Source of the DNA: Pseudodesulfovibrio sp.
Lineage (GTDB): Bacteria; Desulfobacterota; Desulfovibrionia; Desulfovibrionales; Desulfovibrionaceae
Direction of reading: 5' to 3'
Assembly (NCBI GenBank): GCA_022712815.1
Contig: JAFLJW010000172.1
Span: 1-14,337 of the forward strand
Length of the DNA: 14,337 bases
The notes under the pieces were generated by a model. It did not search any database and was not told the DNA's origin. It saw only the letters and a program-made list of their open reading frames with translations. The position numbers were made by a program, and so were the translations under genes. Of this stretch, positions 1 through 6,419 are shown piece after piece; position 1 is the first letter of the stretch; every line of letters begins with the position of its first letter.

Positions 1-453
1 CTCGATTTTCTGTTCCAGAAACTGTTTGTCCTTCACCCCGTTGACACGAAGGCCGTAAGCCACGTTCTCGAAAATGGTCTTGGGAAACGGATTTGGTTTC
101 TGGAAAACCATACCGACACGGCGACGCAGGGAAACCACGTCAATACCCGGAGCATAAATATCTTCACCGTCCAGAGTCATTGCTCCCTGCACTCTGGCCG
201 AGGGTATGAGGTCATTCATGCGGTTGATGCAGCGCAGGTATGTGGACTTGCCGCAACCGGACGGGCCGATGAGGGCCATGACTTGATTTTGCTGAAATTC
301 TATACTGATATCTTCCAGAGCCTGAAAATCCCCATAGTGGAAATCCAGATTGATGGAAGCGACCTTGATACTATTGGTGGAAGCCTCCTCACTACGGTTG
401 CTGAAAGCCCCCGCGGTGAGGTTGGAAGCACTTTTCCTGATGGCGTTGTTCAT
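1..453 (-). CDS. pstB: Phosphate ABC transporter ATP-binding protein PstB (N-terminal part, cut by window edge)
   Basis: This is the cytoplasmic ATPase of the high-affinity phosphate importer PstSCAB. The visible 151 codons run from ATG at 453 off the left edge. They contain a short N-terminal extension, then 'INLDFHYGDFQAL', the Walker A loop GPSGCGKST, and the stretch LRRRVGMVFQKPNPFPKTI, whose Q-loop with NPFP is typical of PstB rather than ABC ATPases in general. The signature, Walker B and His switch lie outside the window. The start is supported by a GGAG about 12 bases upstream, which is a little far. The 5' side is a 200-bp non-coding stretch with a candidate Pho box, so pstB seems to begin its own transcription unit rather than following pstA directly. 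The family call is secure; nothing can be said about the missing half. Confidence 0.93.
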   Translation of the reverse strand, partial: MNNAIRKSASNLTAGAFSNRSEEASTNSIKVASINLDFHYGDFQALEDISIEFQQNQVMALIGPSGCGKSTYLRCINRMNDLIPSARVQGAMTLDGEDIYAPGIDVVSLRRRVGMVFQKPNPFPKTIFENVAYGLRVNGVKDKQFLEQKIE

Positions 454-532
454 GCCGTCTAATTCTCCATTTGGAAACAGGTATGCACCGTGCCGACGGA
501 CACGACGAATCAACAGTGTTTACTCTGATGGC

Positions 533-572
533 GTTACGACAACATGACTTGAATGTTACGATTGCGAAACAG
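533..572 (-). promoter_or_regulatory. Candidate Pho box (PhoB site) upstream of pstB
   Basis: Read on the minus strand there are four 7-base half-sites spaced exactly 11 bp apart: CTGTTTC (572-566), TCGTAAC (561-555), AAGTCAT (550-544) and TCGTAAC (539-533). All carry GT at positions 3-4, and they resemble the PhoB half-site CTGTCAT to varying degrees; TCGTAAC occurs twice at 22-bp spacing. PhoB dimers bind direct repeats with this 11-bp period, and pst genes are the classic targets. The individual matches are partial, so the call rests on period plus context. No convincing -10 box was found downstream. The rest of 454-664 shows only a TACGG/CCGTA inverted repeat (627-640). Confidence 0.42.
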
Positions 573-664
573 AAAAGCCTGAAACATCCTCCAGGTTTTT
601 TTATTTGAGTAGATGACGCAAGATGATACGGTATTCCGTAATTTGCCCCAATAATGATGGGCTC

Positions 665-760
665 ATGAAGTTCAAACTTTTTTTGGTCTGTCTGCTTGCT
701 TCCATGCTGTTGTGGACCTTTGTTTCCCTGGCCGTTGCAGGGGAAATATCCGGGGCATGA
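665..760 (+). CDS. Possible 31-residue hydrophobic small protein
   Basis: An ATG at 665 opens a 31-codon frame ending in TGA at 758-760. The peptide begins M-K-F-K, followed by about 20 hydrophobic residues (LFLVCLLASMLLWTFVSLAV) and the short polar tail AGEISGA. This is the layout of a signal peptide or a single-span membrane peptide. It ends six bases before the 3' end of the convergent AMIN-domain gene. I see no good Shine-Dalgarno sequence (only GATGGG directly upstream) and no strong promoter, so it may be a chance frame or the remnant 5' end of a lost secreted-protein gene. Function unknown. If it is not a gene, positions 454-765 are a non-coding stretch between pstB and the AMIN gene. 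Confidence 0.3.
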   Translation: MKFKLFLVCLLASMLLWTFVSLAVAGEISGA

Positions 761-765
761 ACCCG

Positions 766-1485
766 CTAGGGAATGGGAACCGACACCGTCAGGGTGTTCC
801 CTTTGCGTTCGAACCGGGGGGTCAGTTTTTTGGCCGGAGGCGTGCGAAAGTGGACCACCAGACGGAGTCTGTCGGGATGGGAACCGAGCACTATGTGCTT
901 GGCGGGACCGCTCTTGGCCCTGATCACGTTCCGGATTTTCGCGGTCCACAGCTCGCGCAGGTCAATGACCAGCCTGCGGGGATTTGAGAGGTTCATGTAG
1001 GTGGTGTCGCCTATGGGTCTGTTCGCAACAATCGTAACCGTGAACCCGGTGCCTGTCTCGTTCAGGCTTATGGATTTGATAATTCCGGTGGCTGGTTTGG
1101 CCGTGGGTGCAGGCGTGGGTGCAGGCGTGGGCGCAGGCGTGGGCGCAGGCGCAGGCGTGGGCGCAGGCGCAGGCTTTTGTTCAGGAGCAGGTTTGGCAAC
1201 GGGTTGGTCCGGGACGACAGCGGGAGGCTGAGCTTCAGGAACCGCAGGAGTTTTCGGCTCGGTCATGGCCTGATCAACAGGAGCCGGTTCAGGTGTTTTT
1301 GTTGCCGAGGCTTCAGTGCCGTCAGGCTGAAGCACGGGGAGCACGTTAGGGTCCACAGCCATGCGGATCTGACCGTTTGCTTCATCTTTGGTCACGCCGT
1401 TACTGGCGTTCAGGATGAAGGCGATCAGCCCGGCCACGATGAGCATGACGAAGAAAAGAGACCGTTGCGCGGAAGTCCTCGGCAT
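766..1485 (-). CDS. Membrane-anchored AMIN-domain protein with Pro/Ala-rich linker
   Basis: A 239-residue envelope protein. Residues about 9-27 (LFFVMLIVAGLIAFILNA) form one N-terminal membrane anchor with no clear cleavage site. Residues about 55-135 are a low-complexity Pro/Ala/Glu/Thr linker ending in PAPT repeats. Residues about 137-239 form a beta-rich domain with the pattern of AMIN (ISLNETGTGFTVTIVANRPI; RRLVIDLRELW; RLVVHFR; LTVSVPIP). AMIN domains are known to direct periplasmic proteins such as AmiC amidases and secretins to peptidoglycan or the envelope. No amidase or secretin domain follows, so this would be a stand-alone wall-binding adaptor. The start at 1485 is preferred to an upstream ATG at 1548 because AGAGG lies 7 bases before it. 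The gene lies 86 bp downstream of the glycosyltransferase gene. Its exact role cannot be told from sequence. Confidence 0.8.
   Translation of the reverse strand: MPRTSAQRSLFFVMLIVAGLIAFILNASNGVTKDEANGQIRMAVDPNVLPVLQPDGTEASATKTPEPAPVDQAMTEPKTPAVPEAQPPAVVPDQPVAKPAPEQKPAPAPTPAPAPTPAPTPAPTPAPTAKPATGIIKSISLNETGTGFTVTIVANRPIGDTTYMNLSNPRRLVIDLRELWTAKIRNVIRAKSGPAKHIVLGSHPDRLRLVVHFRTPPAKKLTPRFERKGNTLTVSVPIP
1102..1173 (-). repeat. 12-bp tandem repeat coding for the PAPT linker
   Basis: Five 12-bp units (plus-strand CGTGGGTGCAGG or CGTGGGCGCAGG) with two 6-bp half-units (CGCAGG) form a 72-bp array inside the AMIN-domain gene. The units differ only at one T/C position. They encode alternating Pro-Ala/Pro-Thr in the extended linker. 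Copy number is always in steps of two codons, so slippage would lengthen or shorten the linker without breaking the frame. Confidence 0.85.
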
Positions 1486-1571
1486 AGATTGTCCTCTGAA
1501 GTAAGTAGTCTGCCTAAAGGACATACTGGAAATGGCCTTGAATGGCAAAGCCGGAAGAATATCTGGAAAGA

Positions 1572-2531
1572 TCAGATGTTTTCGTAAAAACTGATGAGAT
1601 GCCCGGCCACTTGTTTGTCGGACCAGTGTTTTTCCATGAATTCACGGCCTCGCAAACCCTGAAGCTGACAGGCGACGCGATTGTTATTCAAGTCTTGAAG
1701 GGTCGCTTCGAGACTCTCTTGATCAAAGGCCGGTACCCACGGCAGTTTATCGGTTCCGGCAAACTCGGCCACTTTTGCCCGGTTCCAGTCATCAAGCCCC
1801 GCAATGACAGTCACGCCCTGTGATAATCCTTCCAGACTACTGACTCCGTAGTATCCCTGCATGTGGTCGAACAGGACGTGACACCGCCGCTTGCGGGCAA
1901 GACATTCATCGTTTGGTACATCGTCGATCATGTCCACGTCGAGCAGGAGTCTTCGTTTGTTCAGGTTCTTCACGGCAGCCATAAATTCGGTGGTGTTTTT
2001 CAGGTCCTTTCTGGTGGGCGAATGGCAGACCAAAAGCGGCCCAGCGTCATCAAATCTCCCCCACATGGGCATGAGTAACGGATCATTGATGGGTACCAGA
2101 TTGGGTTGCCAGTGCGCCTCTGGTAGTTTTTTCAGCAGGTCCGGCGTGGAAACGAGCAGGTTGGCCCGACCGAGTTTTTCATATTTTTCCTGAAAAAAAC
2201 AAGGATTGGACCGGAAATCGTGATGGCCGTGATGGTGATGGACAATCTCTTTTCCCTTCATGAAATCAGCGGGGAGGTGGACCCCAAAGAGCTGGTTTTC
2301 ATCGCAGGTCATGTGAAAATGAAAAATATCAGCCTCGCCCATGAGGATGCTGATCTCCTCCATACCATCCACGCCCAGATCCGGCACATGGAGGTCTTTT
2401 TCCCAACAATGGGCGTAGCGCGTCTCAAGGGTGACCAGTCGCGCAGAGTGCTGGCTGTGGCGGTTGATCGCCTTGCAGAACTGGATGGCGGTTCCGGCAG
2501 GATCGTTGATGGCAAGCATGAGGATGTTCAT
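1572..2531 (-). CDS. GT-B fold glycosyltransferase (family 4-like)
   Basis: A 319-residue protein with the pattern of a GT4-type, nucleotide-sugar-dependent glycosyltransferase. The N-terminal Rossmann half runs from MNILMLAINDPAGTA to a His-rich HHHHGHHD loop (98-105), where GT4 enzymes often carry an HG motif. The hinge/C-terminal start is LLVCHSPTRKDLKNT (167-180), and the donor-site region is DHMQGYYGVSSLEGLSQG (222-239), matching the usual acidic 'G.YG...LEAMA.G' motif. No membrane segments. The usual second glutamate of the EX7E motif is not obvious. The start ATG lies 9 bases after the hpt stop with a weak AAGG ahead, so translational coupling is likely. Neighbours cheD and hpt hint at a cell-surface or motility-linked acceptor such as flagellin or LPS, but acceptor and sugar are unknown. 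Confidence 0.75.
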   Translation of the reverse strand: MNILMLAINDPAGTAIQFCKAINRHSQHSARLVTLETRYAHCWEKDLHVPDLGVDGMEEISILMGEADIFHFHMTCDENQLFGVHLPADFMKGKEIVHHHHGHHDFRSNPCFFQEKYEKLGRANLLVSTPDLLKKLPEAHWQPNLVPINDPLLMPMWGRFDDAGPLLVCHSPTRKDLKNTTEFMAAVKNLNKRRLLLDVDMIDDVPNDECLARKRRCHVLFDHMQGYYGVSSLEGLSQGVTVIAGLDDWNRAKVAEFAGTDKLPWVPAFDQESLEATLQDLNNNRVACQLQGLRGREFMEKHWSDKQVAGHLISFYENI

Positions 2532-2540
2532 GAAACGGCC

Positions 2541-2843
2541 TTATTTCCCGTATATAACTTCAACATTTTCAAGATAGCTACGGACCTCGGCAGCCAAGAA
2601 CTTTGCCGTAGCGATGTCTCCGCTCTGTCCGGAGAGTTCAATATCCGCGCCCAAACTGGTCAGCTTGGCAAATCCGTAAGATGTGCCGGTCCCTTTGAGC
2701 TTATGACCAAGAAGACGCACGCTTTCATCATCACCGGAGTCTATGGCCATCTCAAGCCGGACAAGGTCTTTCAGGCAGATTCCCATGTAGCGAGGGATAA
2801 TCTCCTTGAGACTGGGATCAACGACAACTGTGAATTTACTCAT
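2541..2843 (-). CDS. Stand-alone histidine phosphotransfer (Hpt) protein
   Basis: A 100-residue all-helical protein consisting of a single Hpt domain. The phospho-accepting histidine is H47 in LLGHKLKGTGTSYGF, which matches the HxxKGxxxxxG signature of the family. Hpt proteins relay phosphate between a receiver domain of a hybrid kinase and a terminal response regulator; they have no kinase activity. No kinase or response regulator is in the window next to it, so its partners are encoded elsewhere. It sits 16 bases after the acetolactate decarboxylase stop and 9 bases before the glycosyltransferase start, consistent with one transcript. The ribosome site is poor (GAAG close to the ATG), suggesting coupling to the gene ahead. 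The domain call is strong; the pathway is unknown. Confidence 0.85.
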   Translation of the reverse strand: MSKFTVVVDPSLKEIIPRYMGICLKDLVRLEMAIDSGDDESVRLLGHKLKGTGTSYGFAKLTSLGADIELSGQSGDIATAKFLAAEVRSYLENVEVIYGK

Positions 2844-2859
2844 ACTGCTTCAAATACAC

Positions 2860-3657
2860 CTATTTTTTCTTGGCCGGATCTTTTTCCACTGCGTCCAGTT
2901 CTTCTCCCTTGTCGCCGGAGAGATCAAGAGAGTCGAATTCCCCGGAATCAGGCAAGTGGACAGTGAAAATACGCAGGGAATCCAGTCGGGCGGTGGCAGG
3001 GTCGAATGAACAATCAAGGACATGACCGCCGCCGGTACGATCATCGGTCAGGAAATGCCAGTGGAAGCCCGGGACGTTGACCCCCTTGGCAAAGGGCGGT
3101 GAATAATAGCCGACCAAAGTGCCTTTTCCGGTAAACCGGACCACTACCTGTTGCCTGACCATCTTGGCCAGGGGTTCATATGGCTCGTTCTGTTTGGGAA
3201 TGGCCCGGGCCTTGACAAAGGAGAATCGGCTATCAATGCGCATGGCGTAGAAGATGTTTTTGGATGGCAGTCCCCGTGTCACGGCTTCGTTCAGATCTTT
3301 CAGGCTGGAAATCTTGTCCAGTTTGAGAATGGTGTCTTCCTGAAAAAAAGACACCGTGGCAAAAGGTACCTTGGCGGAATCTGCCGGGATGTCGACCTTG
3401 CCTCCGGCAGACACATGGTACGCCGTGCCTTCCAGAACAACCAATTCTCCGTCAAGACCGTTCAGGGTCCCAAGCCCGAAGTCTCCCTGAAACTTGAGGT
3501 CATGAAGGGTCATCTCCCCGTCATACAGTCCGGCCAGAAGTGCGTCGATGGTGGAGTATTGGAAGGCCGTGTCGCCTGCCCCGGCCCCGGTGGCAAAGGA
3601 GACCGACAGGCAGATGCACAGGAAGAAGATTGAAAATATTTTTGATGAAATTGACAT
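2860..3657 (-). CDS. budA: Alpha-acetolactate decarboxylase, predicted exported
   Basis: This enzyme converts (S)-2-acetolactate to (R)-acetoin and CO2. The 265-residue protein carries the family landmarks: TIDALLAGLYDGEMTLHDL (36-54), the GLGTLNGLDGELVVLEG region, RAIPKQ (151-156), GYYSPPF (183-189), and the zinc ligands H199 and H201 in PGFHWHFL plus H212 in GGHVLD. Residues 1 to about 28 form a clear signal peptide (K6, then IFSIFFLCICLSVSFATG, then small residues). Export is unusual for an enzyme with a cytoplasmic substrate, although secreted forms such as the Brevibacillus enzyme are known. The C-terminus ends in a charged Lys/Asp tail. AGGGG overlapping the cheD stop lies 5 bases ahead of the ATG, so it is co-transcribed and coupled with cheD. 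No acetolactate synthase is in the window. Confidence 0.92.
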   Translation of the reverse strand: MSISSKIFSIFFLCICLSVSFATGAGAGDTAFQYSTIDALLAGLYDGEMTLHDLKFQGDFGLGTLNGLDGELVVLEGTAYHVSAGGKVDIPADSAKVPFATVSFFQEDTILKLDKISSLKDLNEAVTRGLPSKNIFYAMRIDSRFSFVKARAIPKQNEPYEPLAKMVRQQVVVRFTGKGTLVGYYSPPFAKGVNVPGFHWHFLTDDRTGGGHVLDCSFDPATARLDSLRIFTVHLPDSGEFDSLDLSGDKGEELDAVEKDPAKKK

Positions 3658-3665
3658 TGGTTCCC

Positions 3666-4211
3666 CTAATATTTGGTGCCTGCCGAGCCGTTTCCCACAT
3701 CGTCAAAAAGGGTTTGGCGCAGCCGCTTGATCCATACTTCACCCGTTTGGGTATGAAACATCAGCTTGCGCCCCTGATTGCCACCAATATCCTTGGCGGC
3801 AATATCCAACCGGGCGAACTTCAATAACTTTTTTGCCATTTCCACGTTACGCCGTCCGACATTGTAGGAACTGTACTCCAGACCGCGAACTGCGATGCCC
3901 GAAGAGCCGCCGAACATCTTGATAACCAGATCACGGCGCGGAATACCGATCTTGTCCAGTGTCTCAAGCATATTTTGCAGGGCAGTGTCCACAAATCGGC
4001 AAACCTGAGGCTCATGGCTTTCGTTTTTCTTGGATTCGGAGCTATCGGGCAGGAAGGCGTGGCAAATGGTGCCGATGCCCATCTTTGGAGCGTGCATGGT
4101 CACGGCCAGACATGAGCCGAGCACCGTGGTTACCAGTGTCGGTGTCACGCCGATAAAACAGTCTCCTGTTTGCAGGAAGACTTTTGGCAGTCCTTGTCCC
4201 AATCCTTTCAT
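3666..4211 (-). CDS. cheD: Chemoreceptor glutamine deamidase CheD
   Basis: CheD deamidates specific glutamines on methyl-accepting chemotaxis proteins and in some bacteria binds CheC. The 181-residue protein shows the catalytic set with family spacing: T28, C34 in TVLGSCLAVT, and H51 in GTICHAFLP. This matches the T21/C27/H44 arrangement of Thermotoga maritima CheD (C minus 6, C plus 17). It also has KMFGGSSG and NVGRRNVEMAKKLL, typical of the family. It acts in the cytoplasm at receptor tails. No cheC, cheA, cheW or receptor gene accompanies it; the next genes are an acetolactate decarboxylase, an Hpt protein and a glycosyltransferase. A short GGGA lies 6 bases before the ATG. Its stop codon overlaps the ribosome site of the decarboxylase gene. 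Confidence 0.93.
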   Translation of the reverse strand: MKGLGQGLPKVFLQTGDCFIGVTPTLVTTVLGSCLAVTMHAPKMGIGTICHAFLPDSSESKKNESHEPQVCRFVDTALQNMLETLDKIGIPRRDLVIKMFGGSSGIAVRGLEYSSYNVGRRNVEMAKKLLKFARLDIAAKDIGGNQGRKLMFHTQTGEVWIKRLRQTLFDDVGNGSAGTKY

Positions 4212-4266
4212 ACATATCCCGTTTACAGGCTCGGTCAGCCTACTGATCTGGCCAATAGAAGATCTT

Positions 4267-4296
4267 AATATCTACGCTACCATGGCCTCAGGTCAA
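4267..4296 (-). promoter_or_regulatory. Possible sigma70-like promoter for the cheD operon
   Basis: On the minus strand TTGACC (4296-4291) is followed after 18 bases by GATATT (4272-4267), or after 16 bases by TAGATA (4274-4269). It overlaps the end of the MFS gene and would give a leader of about 50 bases before cheD. The -35 is good, the -10 only fair. No motility-type sigma28 box is visible. Confidence 0.3.
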
Positions 4297-5456
4297 GTTA
4301 ATTGGTCGATTGTATCGCTTTGCAAGTGGGCGGAGATCAATTGGGCCAGTGCCAGTGACACCAGGCACATTCCCACCGCGCACAGGAAGACAATTCGATA
4401 GTTGGTAACCCACAATAATCCGCCCATTGCGGGGATGAACACGGCTGCGATATGGTTGATGGTGAACCCCACAGCCATGCCGGAGGCAATATCACGCGGG
4501 TCCGCTATTTTTTGGTAAAAGGTCTTGATGGATATGGCGAAATTGAAAAAAATGTTATCCACCACATAGAGCGCCCCGGCTACCAGTGCGCTTTCGGTAA
4601 GGGCGTAGCCCAGAAAAACCAGAGTCAGGCTCCCGTACTCCAGACTGAGCACGATTCGTTCTCCGAACCGGTTCACAGCCTTGCCTATAAGCGGGTTGAT
4701 GAAATAGTTGAGCACGTTGTTGAAGACAAAAAGCAGGGTGATCTGCTGGACCGAATAATCGAATTTTTTCACCAGCAAAAAAACCGCAAAGGCCACGAAT
4801 ATCTGTCGCCGCGCCCCGCTCATGAAAGTCAGGGCGTAGTAAAGCCAGTACTTTTTTTTGAAAACCATCTTCTTGCGCTGGATCGGTATGTCCTCATGGG
4901 AAGGGTCGCGGGTCAACGCCCACAAGCCGCAGGCCACGGCCACCGCCCCGAGGATGGCGAACATCTCCGGGTAACCCATGTATTTTACCATTACATAAAT
5001 ACCCCCACCCACAATGATGTTGGTCAGGGCGGAGATGCTGCGCAATCGGCCCATGACCAGTGGGGCCTCGGTGTGGTTGAAGTATTGGAGCGTCAGGGAC
5101 TGGTTCATGGTTTCAAAATAATGGAACCCGAAGCTCATGATCAAAGTGGTGAAGATGAGACCCGTGGTAGAGGGCATCAGTCCGGTCAGGGCCACACCCA
5201 GACCGAGCACGGCCACGGACAGCGCGGCCAGCTTGTGTTCGCGGACAATCAGGATGAAGTAGAGGGCGAGCATGGCCAGAAAACCGGGAATTTCGCGCAC
5301 GGACTGAACAATGCCGATATCCAGCCCGCTCAGGCCTCCGACATCCACGGCAAAGTTGTTGAGCAGCGTACGCCAGCCCTGAAAGCCGGTATGCGCTCCC
5401 ACCACAAGCACAAGCAGGAACAGGTACATCCTGCGTTTTTTTAACATATCGTCCAT
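4293..5456 (-). CDS. Major facilitator superfamily (MFS) transporter
   Basis: A 387-residue integral membrane protein with about twelve hydrophobic segments in two halves separated by a charged central loop (TRDPSHEDIPIQRKKMVFKK). This is the classic MFS length and layout. The second half contains 'NPLIGKAVNRFGERIVL', a recognisable loop with the G-K-x(3)-R-F-G pattern seen in MFS proteins. The transport substrate cannot be assigned. The ATG at 5456 is chosen over an ATG at 5507 because AAGGGGA lies 8-9 bases upstream and the hydrophobic region starts right after MDDMLKKRR; the upstream ATG would place a promoter-like palindrome inside the coding sequence. Only 81 bases separate it from cheD, which may be read through or have its own promoter. 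Confidence 0.85.
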   Translation of the reverse strand: MDDMLKKRRMYLFLLVLVVGAHTGFQGWRTLLNNFAVDVGGLSGLDIGIVQSVREIPGFLAMLALYFILIVREHKLAALSVAVLGLGVALTGLMPSTTGLIFTTLIMSFGFHYFETMNQSLTLQYFNHTEAPLVMGRLRSISALTNIIVGGGIYVMVKYMGYPEMFAILGAVAVACGLWALTRDPSHEDIPIQRKKMVFKKKYWLYYALTFMSGARRQIFVAFAVFLLVKKFDYSVQQITLLFVFNNVLNYFINPLIGKAVNRFGERIVLSLEYGSLTLVFLGYALTESALVAGALYVVDNIFFNFAISIKTFYQKIADPRDIASGMAVGFTINHIAAVFIPAMGGLLWVTNYRIVFLCAVGMCLVSLALAQLISAHLQSDTIDQLT

Positions 5457-5484
5457 TTCTATAATCCCCTTTTGCGAGAGGCGC

Positions 5485-5514
5485 ACGATAGGACTTTGGC
5501 ATGCCAAAGATCAA
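5485..5514 (-). promoter_or_regulatory. Candidate promoter with 16-bp palindromic operator for the MFS gene
   Basis: The perfect palindrome CTTTGGCATGCCAAAG (5494-5509) fills the spacer between a -35-like TTGATC (minus strand, 5514-5509) and a -10-like TATCGT (5490-5485), 18 bases apart. A transcript would start near 5478, leaving a leader of about 22 bases with the AAGGGGA site. A dimeric repressor bound here would block RNA polymerase. No regulator gene is adjacent. The promoter boxes are 4/6 matches each; the palindrome is exact. Confidence 0.5.
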
Positions 5515-5585
5515 GCAGATAATTGATTCAATTGAGTGAGCGGGGAAGTGGCAGAGGAACCAAATCAAGGGCAGGATCAGTTCAG

Positions 5586-5637
5586 TAAAAAATTGCCCCG
5601 GGGCGTATCGACATGCCCTCAGACTGTTGGCACGCCC
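5586..5637 (-). terminator. Possible intrinsic terminator after fetB
   Basis: Directly after the fetB stop the minus strand has GGGCGT (5637-5632) pairing with ACGCCC (5606-5601) over an internal TGCC/GGCA stem. The self-complementary GCCCCGGGGC (5604-5595) and AATTTTTTA follow. The U-tract is good, but the hairpin has a long or very tight loop, so efficiency is uncertain. Confidence 0.4.
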
Positions 5638-6419
5638 TAACGAATGATCAGCCGCTGTGCCGCGCTAAAGCACCTTCGCCTGACAAGCCCGGTGACGATC
5701 ACCGTGCCTATGGCGGTTGATGCGACAAGCATCAGCATGACGACTATCTGGTAGCGGATGGCGATGAGCGGATCGGTTCCTGACAAAATCTGGCCGGTCA
5801 TCATGCCAGGCAGGGAGACGAGACCTACAGCCATGAGTGAATTGATGGACGGTATCATGGCCGCTTCGATCGCTCCGCGCAGGATGTCCTGAGACGCTTC
5901 CCGGTATTCTGCGCCAAGGGAGAGCTTCATTTCGACCTCGGCCCGACGACTTTTGAGATCGGAGAAAAGACGTTCGAGCGCGATGGAGATGGCGGTCATC
6001 GAGTTGCCGACTATCATGCCTGCCAGCGGGATAAAATATTGCGGGGTCCACCATGGTTTTGCACCGACTATGACGCCGGTGACGAGCATGGACACGAGCG
6101 TGTAGGAGATGAGCATGGAGATGAAGGTGGGCATGAGAAACGGGATGGAGCGTTCCTTGACCCGGCCCTTGATGATATGAACGGCAGCGGCCACCATACA
6201 GGCGAACATGAGCAACACCACCCAACTGACATGGACCTGAAAGATGAACTTGAGCACGTAGCCCATGAGGAAAAGCTGGGCAAAAGTACGGATGGTGCCG
6301 ACGAGCAGATCTCGACCCAGTCCGAGTTTGTAGACAATGGACGTAATCCCGGCCAGCAGCACGAAACCGAGGCAGAGCGTAAGTTGCAGTGGGCCTATCT
6401 CTATGATGGCCGGTGTCAT
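5637..6419 (-). CDS. fetB: ABC exporter permease, FetB/YbbM (UPF0014) family
   Basis: A 260-residue membrane protein with about seven hydrophobic segments and the family's conserved stretches: RTFAQLFLMGYVLKFIF (44-60), the PLAGMIVGNSMTAIS block, an EVEMKLSLGAE.REA cytoplasmic loop, and IPSINSLMAVGLVSLPGMMTGQILSG. E. coli FetB with FetA is reported as an iron exporter that protects against oxidative stress; metal specificity here is by analogy. The start overlaps the fetA stop by four bases (ATGA), giving tight coupling. Ends in RR-rich tail and a TAG stop. High confidence in family, moderate in substrate. Confidence 0.9.
   Translation of the reverse strand: MTPAIIEIGPLQLTLCLGFVLLAGITSIVYKLGLGRDLLVGTIRTFAQLFLMGYVLKFIFQVHVSWVVLLMFACMVAAAVHIIKGRVKERSIPFLMPTFISMLISYTLVSMLVTGVIVGAKPWWTPQYFIPLAGMIVGNSMTAISIALERLFSDLKSRRAEVEMKLSLGAEYREASQDILRGAIEAAMIPSINSLMAVGLVSLPGMMTGQILSGTDPLIAIRYQIVVMLMLVASTAIGTVIVTGLVRRRCFSAAQRLIIR

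Noticed and set aside
530..590. 18-codon minus-strand frame (starting ATG TTT CAG) behind a GGAGG in the pstB upstream region
   Set aside because: The GGAGG directly abuts the ATG with no spacing, and the stretch is better explained as the Pho-box region.
392..949. Long minus-strand frame of 185 codons across the pstB start, the spacer and the AMIN gene end
   Set aside because: It overlaps two well supported genes in another frame, has no domain-like pattern, and its composition (Q/R/P/S-rich) is that of a shadow frame.
4452..5444. 330-codon plus-strand frame opposite the MFS gene
   Set aside because: It is the antisense shadow of a membrane-protein gene: His/Gln/Glu-rich with no recognisable fold, while the minus frame has clear membrane segments and a good ribosome site.
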